Notes: generated by a model from the letters alone, not told the origin. 64,000 nucleotides of DNA from Vibrio sp. VB16 (GCF_015594925.2 NZ_CP087590.1:868001-932000), one strand, 5' to 3'. Shown: positions 44,944 to 53,801, counted from the first letter of the stretch. Made by a program: numbers and translations.

Positions 44944-46065
44944 GTGAATTACAAAATAATTGATACTACTCCAGCACTTGAAGAGGTGTGTACCTTAGCC
45001 AGTCAAGTGGATTGCGTTATGTTGGATACTGAGTTTGTACGTACTAGAACCTATTTCCCACAGCTTGGTCTAATTCAGCTTTATGATGGTGAAAACCTTT
45101 CACTTATTGATCCTTCTTGCATTGATGATATGTCTTCATTTAAAAAGCTTTTAAAGGATGGCTCCGTCCTAAAAGTACTTCATGCATGTGGTGAAGATCT
45201 TGAGGTATTTAAACAGAGTTTTGGCTGTACACCATTCCCCATGTTAGATACTCAGATAATGGCGGCGTTTTTAGGCCATGGACTATCCACTGGGTTCTCG
45301 ACACTGGTGAATGAATATCTAGAGGTTGAACTGGATAAAAGTGAATCTCGAACCGATTGGCTTGCTCGTCCATTGAGTCTAAGACAGTTAGAATATGCTG
45401 CCGCAGATGTCTATTATTTAATGCCGTTATTTGAATTACTGTATCAAAAAGTGGATCAAGCGGGTTGGCGAGAAGCGGCGCTTCAAGAATCCGAACTTCT
45501 TATTGAAAAAAGGAGCAGTGAGTCAGACCCTGAGCAAGTGTTTAAAGACATTAAAGGTTCATGGCAATTGACCCCTAAACAGTTGGCTATTCTTAAGCCT
45601 CTCGCAACTTGGCGATTAAAAGAAGCAATAACAAGAGATATAGCCCTTAACTTTGTATTTAAAGAACAAGATCTTTGGGCAGTCGCTCGATTTGGAATCA
45701 CGTCCTTCAAAAGGATGGACGAAGAAGGGTTTGATCAGAGAGAGATTCGTCGTCACGGTGAAAAGGTGATAACGATTGTAAAGCAGGCTGAGATGATAAA
45801 CGAAGATGAATGGCCAGCAAAAATTGAGCGCTTAATGGACAAACCCGGCTATAAACAGATCTTTAAAACGATTAAAGATGAGGTTAAACAGGTTTCTCTT
45901 TCGTCTGGTTTAGCCAGCGAATTTCTTGCTTCGAAAAAACAGCTTAATCAACTGATTAGCTGGTCTTGGAACGCTCAACAGGACCCTGAATATCTACCCG
46001 ATTTAATGACGGGATGGAGAAAGACACTTTTAGGTGAAAAGTTGTATAGTTTATTAAAGGGTTAA
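44944..46065 (+). CDS. rnd: Ribonuclease D
   Basis: DEDDy 3'-5' exonuclease that matures tRNA 3' ends. Exo I DTEFVRTRTYFPQLGLIQLY, Exo II HACGEDLEVF, Exo III YAAADVYYLMPL with the Tyr, followed by HRDC-like C-terminal helices. From GTG 44944 (MNYKIIDTTPAL) it has 373 residues, matching E. coli Rnd (375); GAGAC precedes the GTG. The next gene ycgL begins inside the stop codon. Confidence 0.95.
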   Translation: MNYKIIDTTPALEEVCTLASQVDCVMLDTEFVRTRTYFPQLGLIQLYDGENLSLIDPSCIDDMSSFKKLLKDGSVLKVLHACGEDLEVFKQSFGCTPFPMLDTQIMAAFLGHGLSTGFSTLVNEYLEVELDKSESRTDWLARPLSLRQLEYAAADVYYLMPLFELLYQKVDQAGWREAALQESELLIEKRSSESDPEQVFKDIKGSWQLTPKQLAILKPLATWRLKEAITRDIALNFVFKEQDLWAVARFGITSFKRMDEEGFDQREIRRHGEKVITIVKQAEMINEDEWPAKIERLMDKPGYKQIFKTIKDEVKQVSLSSGLASEFLASKKQLNQLISWSWNAQQDPEYLPDLMTGWRKTLLGEKLYSLLKG

Positions 46066-46349
46066 TGATGGTTATGTTGTGTTCAATATACAAAAGTAAG
46101 AAGAAAGAGGGTGCCTATCTATACATCGCAAAGAAGGATGACTTCTCGCAAGTACCAAAAGAGTTGATGGAAATGTTTGGTGTGCCACACTTTGTGATGG
46201 TAATTAAATTAGAGCGGCGTAAATTGGCTCAAGTAGATGTCAATAAAGTGGTGGAATCAATACGAGAAGATGGTTTCTTTCTTCAGCTTCCCCCACCACA
46301 AGTAAATTTGTTGGAGCAATATAAAGAGCAAAAATTAAAACAAAAATAA
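46065..46349 (+). CDS. ycgL: YcgL domain protein
   Basis: 94 residues with the YcgL fold signature: LCSIYKSKKKEGAYLYIAKKDDFSQVPKELM and GFFLQLPPPQ. The family's function is unknown. Start at ATG 46065 overlaps the rnd stop by one base; ATG 46068 has better spacing to AAAGGG and is equally possible. Translational coupling to rnd is likely, a common gammaproteobacterial pairing. Confidence 0.88.
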   Translation: MMVMLCSIYKSKKKEGAYLYIAKKDDFSQVPKELMEMFGVPHFVMVIKLERRKLAQVDVNKVVESIREDGFFLQLPPPQVNLLEQYKEQKLKQK

Positions 46350-46394
46350 GCTCTATTATGCAAAAAGTCAGCTTGCTATAGGAGATAGTTAGAT

Positions 46395-47366
46395 TTGAAA
46401 ATACTCGTCACGTTAGTGTTAGGCGCAGGCCTAACATTCGGCGTATTTGCTGAAGATAAAATCGAGTTCAGTGAGTACATTAAGGAACTAAAACAGGAAG
46501 CCCGAGCGCTGGGTATTTCAGAACAAACACTGGAAAGCGCATTTGCCAATGTCGACTATAAACCCAGAGCAATAAAGGCAGACAAAAACCAACCAGAGAA
46601 AAAACTCACTTTAGATGAATATATCCCAAGAGCGGTGCCAGAATGGAAAATCAAACAGGCCAAGTCTTTGTATAAAAAACACTATGCGGATCTATCTCGA
46701 ATTGGCAAAGAATATGGTGTGCAACCACGCTTTATCGTAGCGCTTTGGGGGGTAGAGAGCAATTTTGGTAAGTTAACAGGCGGATATAATGTAATCGATG
46801 CTCTCGCGACACTAGCTTACGATGGTCGACGTGAAGCCTTTTTCAAGAAAGAGATGATGGCGGCGTTAACTATCCTAGAAGAAAAGCACATTTCTATTGA
46901 TAAGATGAAAGGTTCTTGGGCTGGTGCAATGGGGCAAAGTCAGTTTATGCCGAGTTCATTTGTTCATTATGCTGTCGATGGCAATGGTGATGGAAAAATA
47001 GATATTTGGAATACTAAGGCGGATGTTTTTGCATCGGCTGCAAATTATCTGAAAAGTCACGGATGGAATGACACCTATACTTGGGGACGACAGGTTACCG
47101 TGCCCAAAGATCTGCCTTCTCAATTAGAGGGTCGTCAAAAAGAGAAAGCGAAAACGTTACAGAGTTGGAATGATCTTGGTGTTCGAAAACGCAACGGTTC
47201 GATGTTACCAAAAACCAGTGAAGATATTGATGCATGGTTGATCATGCCAGATGATGAAGGTGGTCGGGCGTATCTGATATACGAGAATTACCAAGTATTG
47301 ATGAAATGGAATCGATCTTATTACTTTGGTTTGGCCGTAAGTCACTTAGCCGATCAAATTAGGTAA
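46395..47366 (+). CDS. Lytic murein transglycosylase, MltB/SLT_2 family
   Basis: Periplasmic peptidoglycan-cleaving enzyme. Signal peptide 1-19 without lipobox (unlike MltB). Catalytic E121 in ALWGVESNFGKLTGG, GSWAGAMGQSQFMPSSF forming the active-site groove, and an EF-hand-like Ca2+ loop DGNGDGKIDIW (195-205), as in Slt35. 323 residues. Starts at TTG 46395 with AGGAG ten bases upstream. Convergent with folD. Confidence 0.92.
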   Translation: MKILVTLVLGAGLTFGVFAEDKIEFSEYIKELKQEARALGISEQTLESAFANVDYKPRAIKADKNQPEKKLTLDEYIPRAVPEWKIKQAKSLYKKHYADLSRIGKEYGVQPRFIVALWGVESNFGKLTGGYNVIDALATLAYDGRREAFFKKEMMAALTILEEKHISIDKMKGSWAGAMGQSQFMPSSFVHYAVDGNGDGKIDIWNTKADVFASAANYLKSHGWNDTYTWGRQVTVPKDLPSQLEGRQKEKAKTLQSWNDLGVRKRNGSMLPKTSEDIDAWLIMPDDEGGRAYLIYENYQVLMKWNRSYYFGLAVSHLADQIR

Positions 47367-47373
47367 ATCAGTC

Positions 47374-47408
47374 ATCGTGTAACCCCACACAAGTGGGGAT
47401 TACACGAT
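47374..47408. terminator. Hairpin between mltB-like gene and folD
   Basis: 15-bp stem (ATCGTGTAACCCCAC with GTGGGGATTACACGAT, one bulged A) and an ACAA loop, between convergent genes. No T-run, so it may be an mRNA 3'-end stabiliser rather than an intrinsic terminator. Confidence 0.6.
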
Positions 47409-47458
47409 AGAGGTTTCTGTTTCGATTAGATGGGTCCTCAAATCAGAAATTCGTTAGC

Positions 47459-48316
47459 CTAGCTCTTTTTATATTGCTCACAGGCTATCATTGTATTTTC
47501 AATTAGGCTTGCAACAGTCATTGGCCCTACACCACCCGGTACGGGGGTAATGAAGCTAGCACGCTTCTTAGCCGCATCATATTCCACATCGCCAGCTAAC
47601 TTACCATTCGCTAATCGATTGATACCTACATCGACAACGATAGAACCTTCTTTAATCCAATCACCTGGAATAAAACTGGGCTTGCCTACCGCGACAACAA
47701 TAATATCGGCTTGGCGCACATAGGATTCTAAATCCTTAGTAAATCGATGGCAGGTAGTCGTTGTGCATCCTGCGAGTAACAGTTCTAAGGTCATAGGACG
47801 ACCAACAATATTAGAAGCCCCAACAACTACAGCGTGCTTGCCGCGTAATTCGATGTTGTAGCGTTCCAAAAGAGTAATGATACCTTTTGGCGTACAAGAA
47901 CGAAGCTTAGGAATACGTTGTGCTAATCGGCCAACGTTATATGGGTGAAAGCCATCCACATCTTTTTCAGGAAGAATTTGTTCAAGGATTTTCGTCGTGT
48001 CGATACCAGCAGGAAGAGGTAATTGAACTAATATGCCATCTATTTCATCATCATTATTGAGTTGTTCAATTAGATCTAACAACTCTTGCTCTTTTGCTGT
48101 CGCCGGTAAGTCGAACGACTTAGAGACAAAACCAACCTCATCACAAGCCTTACGCTTACTTCCAACGTAAATTTGAGAAGCAGGATCTTCACCTACTAGA
48201 ACCACTGCTAAACCTGGAGCACGTAGTCCAATTTCAGTACGAGCTTTAACTCGAGCTGCGACTTCTGAGCGAACGGTTTGAGAAATTAACTTTCCATCGA
48301 TATTTTGAGCGGTCAT
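47459..48316 (-). CDS. folD: Methylenetetrahydrofolate dehydrogenase / methenyl-THF cyclohydrolase
   Basis: Bifunctional folate enzyme that makes 10-formyl-THF for purine synthesis and initiator-tRNA formylation. Y50 and K54 (SQIYVGSKRKAC) form the cyclohydrolase site; ILVQLPLPAGID and the NADP-binding GASNIVGRPMTLEL are diagnostic, with PVPGGVGPMTVASL near the C-terminus. 285 residues. A PurR-like box lies about 70 bp upstream. It is divergent from tRNA-Arg(TCT), an arrangement related to the E. coli folD-argU neighbourhood. Confidence 0.97.
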   Translation of the reverse strand: MTAQNIDGKLISQTVRSEVAARVKARTEIGLRAPGLAVVLVGEDPASQIYVGSKRKACDEVGFVSKSFDLPATAKEQELLDLIEQLNNDDEIDGILVQLPLPAGIDTTKILEQILPEKDVDGFHPYNVGRLAQRIPKLRSCTPKGIITLLERYNIELRGKHAVVVGASNIVGRPMTLELLLAGCTTTTCHRFTKDLESYVRQADIIVVAVGKPSFIPGDWIKEGSIVVDVGINRLANGKLAGDVEYDAAKKRASFITPVPGGVGPMTVASLIENTMIACEQYKKS

Positions 48317-48383
48317 ATGGTCCCTTGATCTGATTAATAATATAGCGTGCGCATTGTCGCAAAAATTTCCATCGAGGTCTATT

Positions 48384-48399
48384 GAGCAAACGTTTGCTA
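48384..48399. promoter_or_regulatory. PurR-like operator upstream of folD
   Basis: Perfect 14-bp palindrome AGCAAACGTTTGCT (48385-48398). The inner GCAAACGTTTGC is identical to the PurR consensus core. It sits 69-83 bases before the folD start codon, a typical repressor position. Confidence 0.65.
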
Positions 48400-48462
48400 T
48401 TACGTTATTTCATTGTTCTGACTCTTTTTTGGTCACTTAAAACATATTGTTGGAGAAAGGCA

Positions 48463-48490
48463 TTGACCTGAGCAAGTTCTTTCGTATAAT
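48463..48490 (+). promoter_or_regulatory. Promoter of tRNA-Arg
   Basis: -35 TTGACC (48463-48468), 16-bp spacer, -10 TATAAT (48485-48490). Transcription would start about 6-7 bases later, just ahead of the mature tRNA 5' end at 48504. Confidence 0.75.
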
Positions 48491-48503
48491 TCACAGCCTC
48501 AAC

Positions 48504-48580
48504 GCTCCGTTAGCTCAGCTGGATAGAGCACCCGCCTTCTAAGCGGGTGGTCGCAGGTTCAAATCCTGCACGGAGTACCA
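48504..48580 (+). tRNA. tRNA-Arg, anticodon TCT
   Basis: Full cloverleaf of 77 bases with encoded CCA. D-arm TTAGCTCAGCTGGATAGAGC, anticodon stem CCCGC/GCGGG with loop CTTCTAA giving anticodon TCT (reads AGA and AGG), T-arm GCAGG-TTCAAAT-CCTGC. The acceptor stem pairs throughout except that pair 1-72 is G-U. It has its own promoter and a terminator downstream and stands as a single tRNA gene, divergent from folD. Confidence 0.96.
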
Positions 48581-48590
48581 AATATAAAAA

Positions 48591-48625
48591 AGCCCTTATT
48601 GCTCATTGAGTAATAAGGGCTTTTT
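48591..48625 (+). terminator. Terminator of tRNA-Arg
   Basis: AGCCCTTATT / AATAAGGGCT stem with an 11-base loop region and five T's. Confidence 0.9.
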
Positions 48626-48801
48626 GTTTCTAGTAATAAGATAAGCAGATTATGTGCGGTATTATTGGAATTTTTGGAATAATAATGTGACTGAAGGCAA
48701 ATGTGAATAATAAATGGCTAGAAACGATAAGTTCCTAGTGGTTTAATGAGGTGCATGTTTCACGTATGTGAGATGAATAAATCAGATAAAGTACTTATTT
48801 T

Positions 48802-50031
48802 ATGGATGTTCCTGATATCAGTCATGGTTTAACCTTTGGCTCTGCTATTGTTTTGCAGAATAAAATTGTTCATGTTGACGAAGCATTTGCGTCATTGTTC
48901 GGTTTTACCTCGCTGGTTGATCTAAAAAGTTTCATATCAACCCCTCTACATTTGATTTCTCATGATTTTCATCAAAAAGTGCTGTCAAAAAGCATGTCGG
49001 CTTCATTTGCCTCAGATTCGATGGATCCTAATGGGGAGATTTTTTTTACTGCCAATAGATTTGGTAAAACGATTGCTGTTTTTTCACTTATGCAAAAAAC
49101 AACGTGGAATAAAAAATCGGCGCTAGAAATATTATTATTCGACATTTCATCGAAAGTCAGCCCTCATCAACTTATTAATAGGCCGAAATATGAAAGCCTA
49201 ATCAAAAACTCCGTTCAAGGTGTTGTGATTCACCGTTTCTTTAAACCCTTGCTTATAAATCAAGCATGGGCTGATTTGATGGGTGTGGATTCGAAAGATG
49301 ACTTTTTGGAAAATGGCAGCGTTCTTGATGTGATACCAAAAATACATCATGCAGGCGCATTGGATCGGTGTGAGAAGGTATTGCGTGGTGAAGCTGTAGG
49401 GGAAAGCCACATTATTGAAAACATTCGTTTAGATGGAACAAAGCGATTCTTCAATATTTATGATCACGCGATTAACTGGGAAGGAGAGCCAGCCCTTGAA
49501 GTTGTCGCGGTTGATGTGACCGACAAGGTTGTCGCCCAACAGGAACTGGCTTATCGCGCCGATCATGATTCTCTTACTGATTTACTCAATCGTGATGCGC
49601 TATATAAATGGATTAAGGAACATTGTCTTGATGTAAAGTCGATGGGCTGCATCCTTTTTGACATTGATAATTTTAAGAATGTTAACGACAGTTATGGGCA
49701 CGAAGTTGGTGATTCTGTGCTTAGACATCTGTCCTCTATTATAAAAAAACAGGTAGGCGATGACGGTGTTGTAGGACGATGGGGAGGAGAAGAGTTTATT
49801 ATATTTTTAGCTGAATCATCGCAGGAAACTAGCTATGAGCTCGCTGAAAAAATACGTTCATCGTGTGAAAGCTCGATACTCAACAGCCAGTATGGTGACA
49901 TAAAAAACACACTCAGCATCGGTGTTAGCTTTACCGATGATTTTTCTAACACTATGCCAAAAGACCTTATTCGTATCGCCGATGAAAGAATGTATATTTC
50001 TAAACAATCAGGTAAAAATCGGGTCTCTTAA
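48802..50031 (+). CDS. PAS-domain diguanylate cyclase (GGDEF)
   Basis: Predicted c-di-GMP synthase without membrane segments. Residues about 15-110 look like a first, degenerate PAS domain (LQNKIVHVDEAFASLFGF). A second PAS follows at about 130-240 (VVIHRFFKPLLINQAWADLMG; ending EVVAVDVTDKV). The GGDEF domain is at about 250-409: FDIDNFKNVNDSYGHEVGD and the active-site loop RWGGEEF. The RxxD inhibitory site expected five residues before the loop is absent (GDDG there). The ATG 48802 lacks a strong ribosome site. It lies between the tRNA terminator and a convergent acetyltransferase gene. Confidence 0.9.
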   Translation: MDVPDISHGLTFGSAIVLQNKIVHVDEAFASLFGFTSLVDLKSFISTPLHLISHDFHQKVLSKSMSASFASDSMDPNGEIFFTANRFGKTIAVFSLMQKTTWNKKSALEILLFDISSKVSPHQLINRPKYESLIKNSVQGVVIHRFFKPLLINQAWADLMGVDSKDDFLENGSVLDVIPKIHHAGALDRCEKVLRGEAVGESHIIENIRLDGTKRFFNIYDHAINWEGEPALEVVAVDVTDKVVAQQELAYRADHDSLTDLLNRDALYKWIKEHCLDVKSMGCILFDIDNFKNVNDSYGHEVGDSVLRHLSSIIKKQVGDDGVVGRWGGEEFIIFLAESSQETSYELAEKIRSSCESSILNSQYGDIKNTLSIGVSFTDDFSNTMPKDLIRIADERMYISKQSGKNRVS

Positions 50032-50049
50032 TCTCGGGACTATTTTTGA

Positions 50050-50652
50050 CTACAGGTTATCGAATCGCATTTTTTTGTAATAAAACTCTTTGTCTCTTTC
50101 CGATATTTCACGCATTACTTTGCATGGATTTCCCACTGCAACTACATTAGCTGGAATGTCTTTTGTTACAATGCTACCCGCACCAATAACACTATTTTTA
50201 CCTATCGTTACCCCCGGAAGTACAACTGAATTTGCACCAATCCATACGTTCTCCTCTATGTGGATGGGTATATTAAACTGCGCTACTTTTTTCCTCATTT
50301 CCGGTTCAATCGGATGACCCGCGGTTGATAACGTCACGTTAGGAGCGATCATTACATAATCGCCAATATATATATGGGTATCATCCACCAAGGTGAGGTT
50401 GAAATTGGCATAAACATGGTTACCTAGATGAGTATGCTTGGCCCAATTTGCGCGAAGAGGTGGTTCTATATAACAGTTGTCCCCAACCTCAGCAAAGAGT
50501 TCAAAAAGTAACGCTTGCCGTTTATCTGATTCGGATGGACGGGTATGATTGAAGTCATACAAAGTTTCTAAGCATTTTGTCTGCTCTTGCAATATTGAAT
50601 CTTCGAAGAAATAGACGGTTTGGGCGTGCATTTTGTCTTTAATGTCCATCAT
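50050..50652 (-). CDS. Sugar O-acetyltransferase (LacA/Maa/NodL type)
   Basis: Left-handed beta-helix acetyltransferase, 200 residues. N-terminal Mac domain (QEQTKCLETLYDFNHTRPSES), then hexapeptide repeats from about residue 70 (IGDYVMIAPNVTL; IEENVWIGANSVVLPGVTIG; SVIGAGSIVTKDIPANVVAVG). The catalytic histidine is in TLSTAGHPIEPE. Uses acetyl-CoA on a sugar acceptor, likely maltose or a galactoside; specificity is not readable. AAGG precedes the start (ATG 50652 or 50649). Confidence 0.9.
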   Translation of the reverse strand: MMDIKDKMHAQTVYFFEDSILQEQTKCLETLYDFNHTRPSESDKRQALLFELFAEVGDNCYIEPPLRANWAKHTHLGNHVYANFNLTLVDDTHIYIGDYVMIAPNVTLSTAGHPIEPEMRKKVAQFNIPIHIEENVWIGANSVVLPGVTIGKNSVIGAGSIVTKDIPANVVAVGNPCKVMREISERDKEFYYKKMRFDNL

Positions 50653-50945
50653 CTGCCTTTGAGTTAATTATCTTCAATGCGGTCGATACCAATATTATTA
50701 ACGAATTCCTCTCTAAAACTAAACGGTATTTCATCAAGCGTAGACCTACGTCCCCTTTTTTGTCGACGGGCTATTCTGGCCACTAAGCAAGGACGGTTAT
50801 GCACCTGCTATTAATGATGACAAACATCCCTAAACTATTACGGTTTTCAGCCGATAATGATGTAGATCCAAAGATGCTAGGTATGGAGTTGAACCTCGGG
50901 AAGAAGGTTAGGTGTACCTAAACGTAATTTAGAATGGAAGACCAT
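50653..50945. other. Intergenic region between acetyltransferase and Aer-like gene
   Basis: About 293 bases. The only ORF I see is 35 codons on the plus strand (50814-50921, starting MMTNIPKLLRFSADND), without a clear ribosome site. It could be a small gene or a gene remnant. No terminator or operator stands out. Confidence 0.3.
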
Positions 50946-52571
50946 ATGAGAAATAATCAGCCTGTCACACAGAAAGAGCAACGGTTCACTTCGTCGGAAG
51001 ACTTAGTATCAGTAACCGATTTGGATGGAAAAATTCGTTATGTGAATCAAGCGTTTCTCGAGATGAGTGGATTTACGCTAGACGAGTTGATTGGGCAGGA
51101 CCACAATATAGTGCGTCACCCTGATATGCCGAAAGCCGCGTTTGAAGACCTATGGAAGACGGTACGTACAGGCAATGGCTGGCGTGGATTTGTTAAAAAC
51201 CGTTGTAAAAATGGTGACCATTATTGGGTCGACGCATTTGTTACTCCAGTTATGAAACAGGGCAAGGTAATTGGTTATCAATCCGTTCGTGCAGAGCCTT
51301 CTAGGGAGCAAGTTAGCAAGGCTGATCAGCTATATAAAAAACTGAGAAACAATGATTCATTAAAACTACCAAAGATTAAGCTTATCCATCGGTTAACCTT
51401 TAAGAGTCTCTTCAATATTACATCCGTCGTGAATCTATTGATTTTACTTTTCGCAATATTCATGGCCTATCAGGATGCACATCCTGCGTTATTGATGCTA
51501 CTTGGTGTTTCAATGCTGCTGACGTTGTTTAATTGGTGGCGCTCCATCGTTGGGTTAATTCAACCATTGGATGAGATTCGCATCAGATTACGAGAGATGG
51601 CCAGCGGCGACTATAATCAACAAATTCATCTCGAATCGATGAATGAAGTAGGACGAGCCATGATGGCAGTGAAGCTTCTACAGGCGAGGAGTAAAACCGT
51701 TTTAGGCCAGGTGTCTAGTGCTGCGGGTGATTTGATTATATCTGCTGAGCAGCTTTCTGGCACCAGTTACTCAATGACGAAAACCATGGCTAATCAGTCT
51801 AATCATACTACTCAAGTTGCGACGGCGATGAGTGAAATGAGCTCTACAGTTGATGAAGTGTCCAGCAATGCACAAAATTCTTCTGATACCACTACCGCCG
51901 CTCAGCAGACGGTGGTTGATGGTGACAGCGTCGTAATGGATGCATTACATTCAATGGAAGCATTTTCACTAGAATTAACCAATACAACCAAGCAAATTAA
52001 TACCCTTTCTGCCAATAGTGAACAGATTAGTCAGATTACTAACGTGATCAGTGAAATAGCGGACCAAACTAATCTATTGGCGCTAAATGCAGCAATAGAA
52101 GCGGCAAGAGCCGGGGAGTATGGTCGAGGTTTCGCTGTTGTTGCTGATGAGGTGAGAAATCTTGCATCTCGTACACAAGATGCAACCCAAGAGATAAGAA
52201 CCATGTTAGATGATTTGTCTAGCGGCATTAAAAATTCCGCTGAGACGATAAAAAGAAATAACCAAGAAGCTCAAAATGCGTTGGAAAAAGTGGCGTCGTC
52301 GCGGGATATCTTTGCCCAAGTAGCACAAGGTATGGAACTTATTAATGATATGACAACTCAAATAGCGACCGCGGCAGAAGAGCAGAGTTTAGTTGCCGTT
52401 GAAATGAGCAGCAGTATTGAGACTATTAGCATTGAAGCCGTATCAACGGAAGAGGAGGCGAGAAAACTTCAAGATAAAGCCTCTCAATTAAACGATAGCG
52501 CTGTTCACTTGCAAGACCTGATGAGTGACTTTGATCTAGGCAATCAAAATAATGCCATCTCGAGAAGATGA
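50946..52571 (+). CDS. Aer-like methyl-accepting chemotaxis (energy taxis) receptor
   Basis: Signals redox or oxygen state to CheA/CheW. N-terminal PAS domain (about 12-115) of the FAD-binding Aer type: VTDLDGKIRYVNQAFLEMSGF, RHPDMPKAAFEDLWKTVRTG, and GWRGFVKNRCKNGDHYWVDA. A membrane segment pair follows at about 158-200, then HAMP, and the cytoplasmic signalling hairpin with EIADQTNLLALNAAIEAARA at its tip. 541 residues from ATG 50946 (MRNNQPVTQKE), preceded by GGAAG; an ATG four codons earlier is possible. Ends without a CheR-binding pentapeptide. Confidence 0.93.
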   Translation: MRNNQPVTQKEQRFTSSEDLVSVTDLDGKIRYVNQAFLEMSGFTLDELIGQDHNIVRHPDMPKAAFEDLWKTVRTGNGWRGFVKNRCKNGDHYWVDAFVTPVMKQGKVIGYQSVRAEPSREQVSKADQLYKKLRNNDSLKLPKIKLIHRLTFKSLFNITSVVNLLILLFAIFMAYQDAHPALLMLLGVSMLLTLFNWWRSIVGLIQPLDEIRIRLREMASGDYNQQIHLESMNEVGRAMMAVKLLQARSKTVLGQVSSAAGDLIISAEQLSGTSYSMTKTMANQSNHTTQVATAMSEMSSTVDEVSSNAQNSSDTTTAAQQTVVDGDSVVMDALHSMEAFSLELTNTTKQINTLSANSEQISQITNVISEIADQTNLLALNAAIEAARAGEYGRGFAVVADEVRNLASRTQDATQEIRTMLDDLSSGIKNSAETIKRNNQEAQNALEKVASSRDIFAQVAQGMELINDMTTQIATAAEEQSLVAVEMSSSIETISIEAVSTEEEARKLQDKASQLNDSAVHLQDLMSDFDLGNQNNAISRR

Positions 52572-52593
52572 AATAAGGAAACCTAGCTGTGTT

Positions 52594-52635
52594 TAACCGC
52601 CAATCAACGTCAAATTGATTGGCGGTTTCTTTTTA
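52594..52635 (+). terminator. Rho-independent terminator after the Aer-like gene
   Basis: AACCGCCAATCAA / TTGATTGGCGGTT perfect 13-bp stem, 7-base loop, then TCTTTTT. Confidence 0.92.
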
Positions 52636-52717
52636 ATGCTGTAATGATATTGTAGATAACAATGCACCTTGGAAAACGCCCTTTTAGCTAACTCTAGAGA
52701 GTGAAAATTATTTAATC

Positions 52718-53623
52718 ATGACCAATCCTATTACCCTAGATGCACTGCGTATTTTAGATGCGATAGATAGAAAAGAAAGTTTCGCTGCCGCCGCTGAAGA
52801 ACTTTACCGAGTACCATCGGCGGTTTCTTATACAGTAAAGAAACTGGAAGAGGATCTTAGTGTCGTCATATTTGATCGAAGCAAAAGAAAAGCCGAGTTC
52901 ACAGTGACGGGGCAATTGTTACTGAAGCATGGGCGATCTATATTGCAGGCAACGGATAATCTATCGAAACTGGTTATCCAAGCTGAAAGTGGGTGGGAGC
53001 CAGAACTAAGGATCTGCGTTGACAATATTATAAATTGTCAGCCTATCTATGCTCTAATAGGTGAGTTTCAGAAACATTATCCTCACGTAGAGATCAAATT
53101 GGTAGAAGAGGTATTTGGTGGCACTTTTGATGCGCTAGATTCTGGGCGAGTCGATCTTGCGATAGGTACACCGTTAGATATTGATACCATCAAATATCAA
53201 TGTTTAGGAATAGGTGAAATCGACTTTGTGTTTGCTGTAGCCAGCGATCATCCTTTGACGGCGTTACGCCAGCCGATCACAATAGAAGAAGTAAAACAGT
53301 ACCCTTCCATAGTCGTTTCTGATAGCTCTAAGAGCCTACCTGCAAAATCTTCGGGTATCTTTGAAGGCCAACGAAGACTCACCGTCCCAACAGTAGACAA
53401 AAAAATCACACTGCATCTTTTAGGGTTAGGTGTGGGATATTTACCTTTGTTTAGAATAAAAAAAGAGCTAGATTCAGGTGAGCTTGTTGTTTTAGATACG
53501 TCTCCGCTAACGAATCGAAGCAATAATTTAGGAATAGGATGGCGCAAAGATAACACCGGAAAAGCGCTCAATTGGTTTATAGAAAAGCTATCAGATTTGA
53601 AAAGAGAAGAATTTGTGAGCTGA
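52718..53623 (+). CDS. LysR-family transcriptional regulator
   Basis: 301 residues. N-terminal winged HTH at about 7-63 (LDALRILDAIDRKESFAAAA; VPSAVSYTVKKLEEDLSVVIF) and a periplasmic-binding-type effector domain from about 92. It lies directly upstream of dctPQM on the same strand, 252 bp away, rather than divergent as is usual for a LysR controlling its neighbour. The target and effector are unknown; the dct genes already have a DctB/DctD system. Confidence 0.9.
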   Translation: MTNPITLDALRILDAIDRKESFAAAAEELYRVPSAVSYTVKKLEEDLSVVIFDRSKRKAEFTVTGQLLLKHGRSILQATDNLSKLVIQAESGWEPELRICVDNIINCQPIYALIGEFQKHYPHVEIKLVEEVFGGTFDALDSGRVDLAIGTPLDIDTIKYQCLGIGEIDFVFAVASDHPLTALRQPITIEEVKQYPSIVVSDSSKSLPAKSSGIFEGQRRLTVPTVDKKITLHLLGLGVGYLPLFRIKKELDSGELVVLDTSPLTNRSNNLGIGWRKDNTGKALNWFIEKLSDLKREEFVS

Positions 53624-53665
53624 AATTTGAAAGCGCTCATCTATATGTTACCAGTATGTAATAAA

Positions 53666-53694
53666 TGACACATTTGTACTCTTTTTATGTGTCA
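53666..53694. promoter_or_regulatory. Inverted repeat upstream of dctP
   Basis: TGACACAT, 13 bases, ATGTGTCA: a perfect 8-bp dyad, about 110-135 bp upstream of the sigma-54 promoter. The distance suits an enhancer site for DctD. It could instead be bound by the adjacent LysR regulator. No T-run follows, so it is not a terminator for the LysR gene. Confidence 0.5.
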
Positions 53695-53801
53695 GTTCCC
53701 ACCCATTTAGACTCCCTAGATAACTCCTGCAATAACACAATACATTGATAAAGCGGCAATAGAGCCCGTGCTGCAAGGGATGTAAAATTATTGTTAATAG
53801 T

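Noticed and set aside
48504..50945. Genomic island integrated at tRNA-Arg
   Set aside because: tRNA-Arg(TCT) genes are common integration sites, but there is no integrase and I found no repeat of the tRNA 3' end downstream. The following genes look like ordinary Vibrionaceae content.
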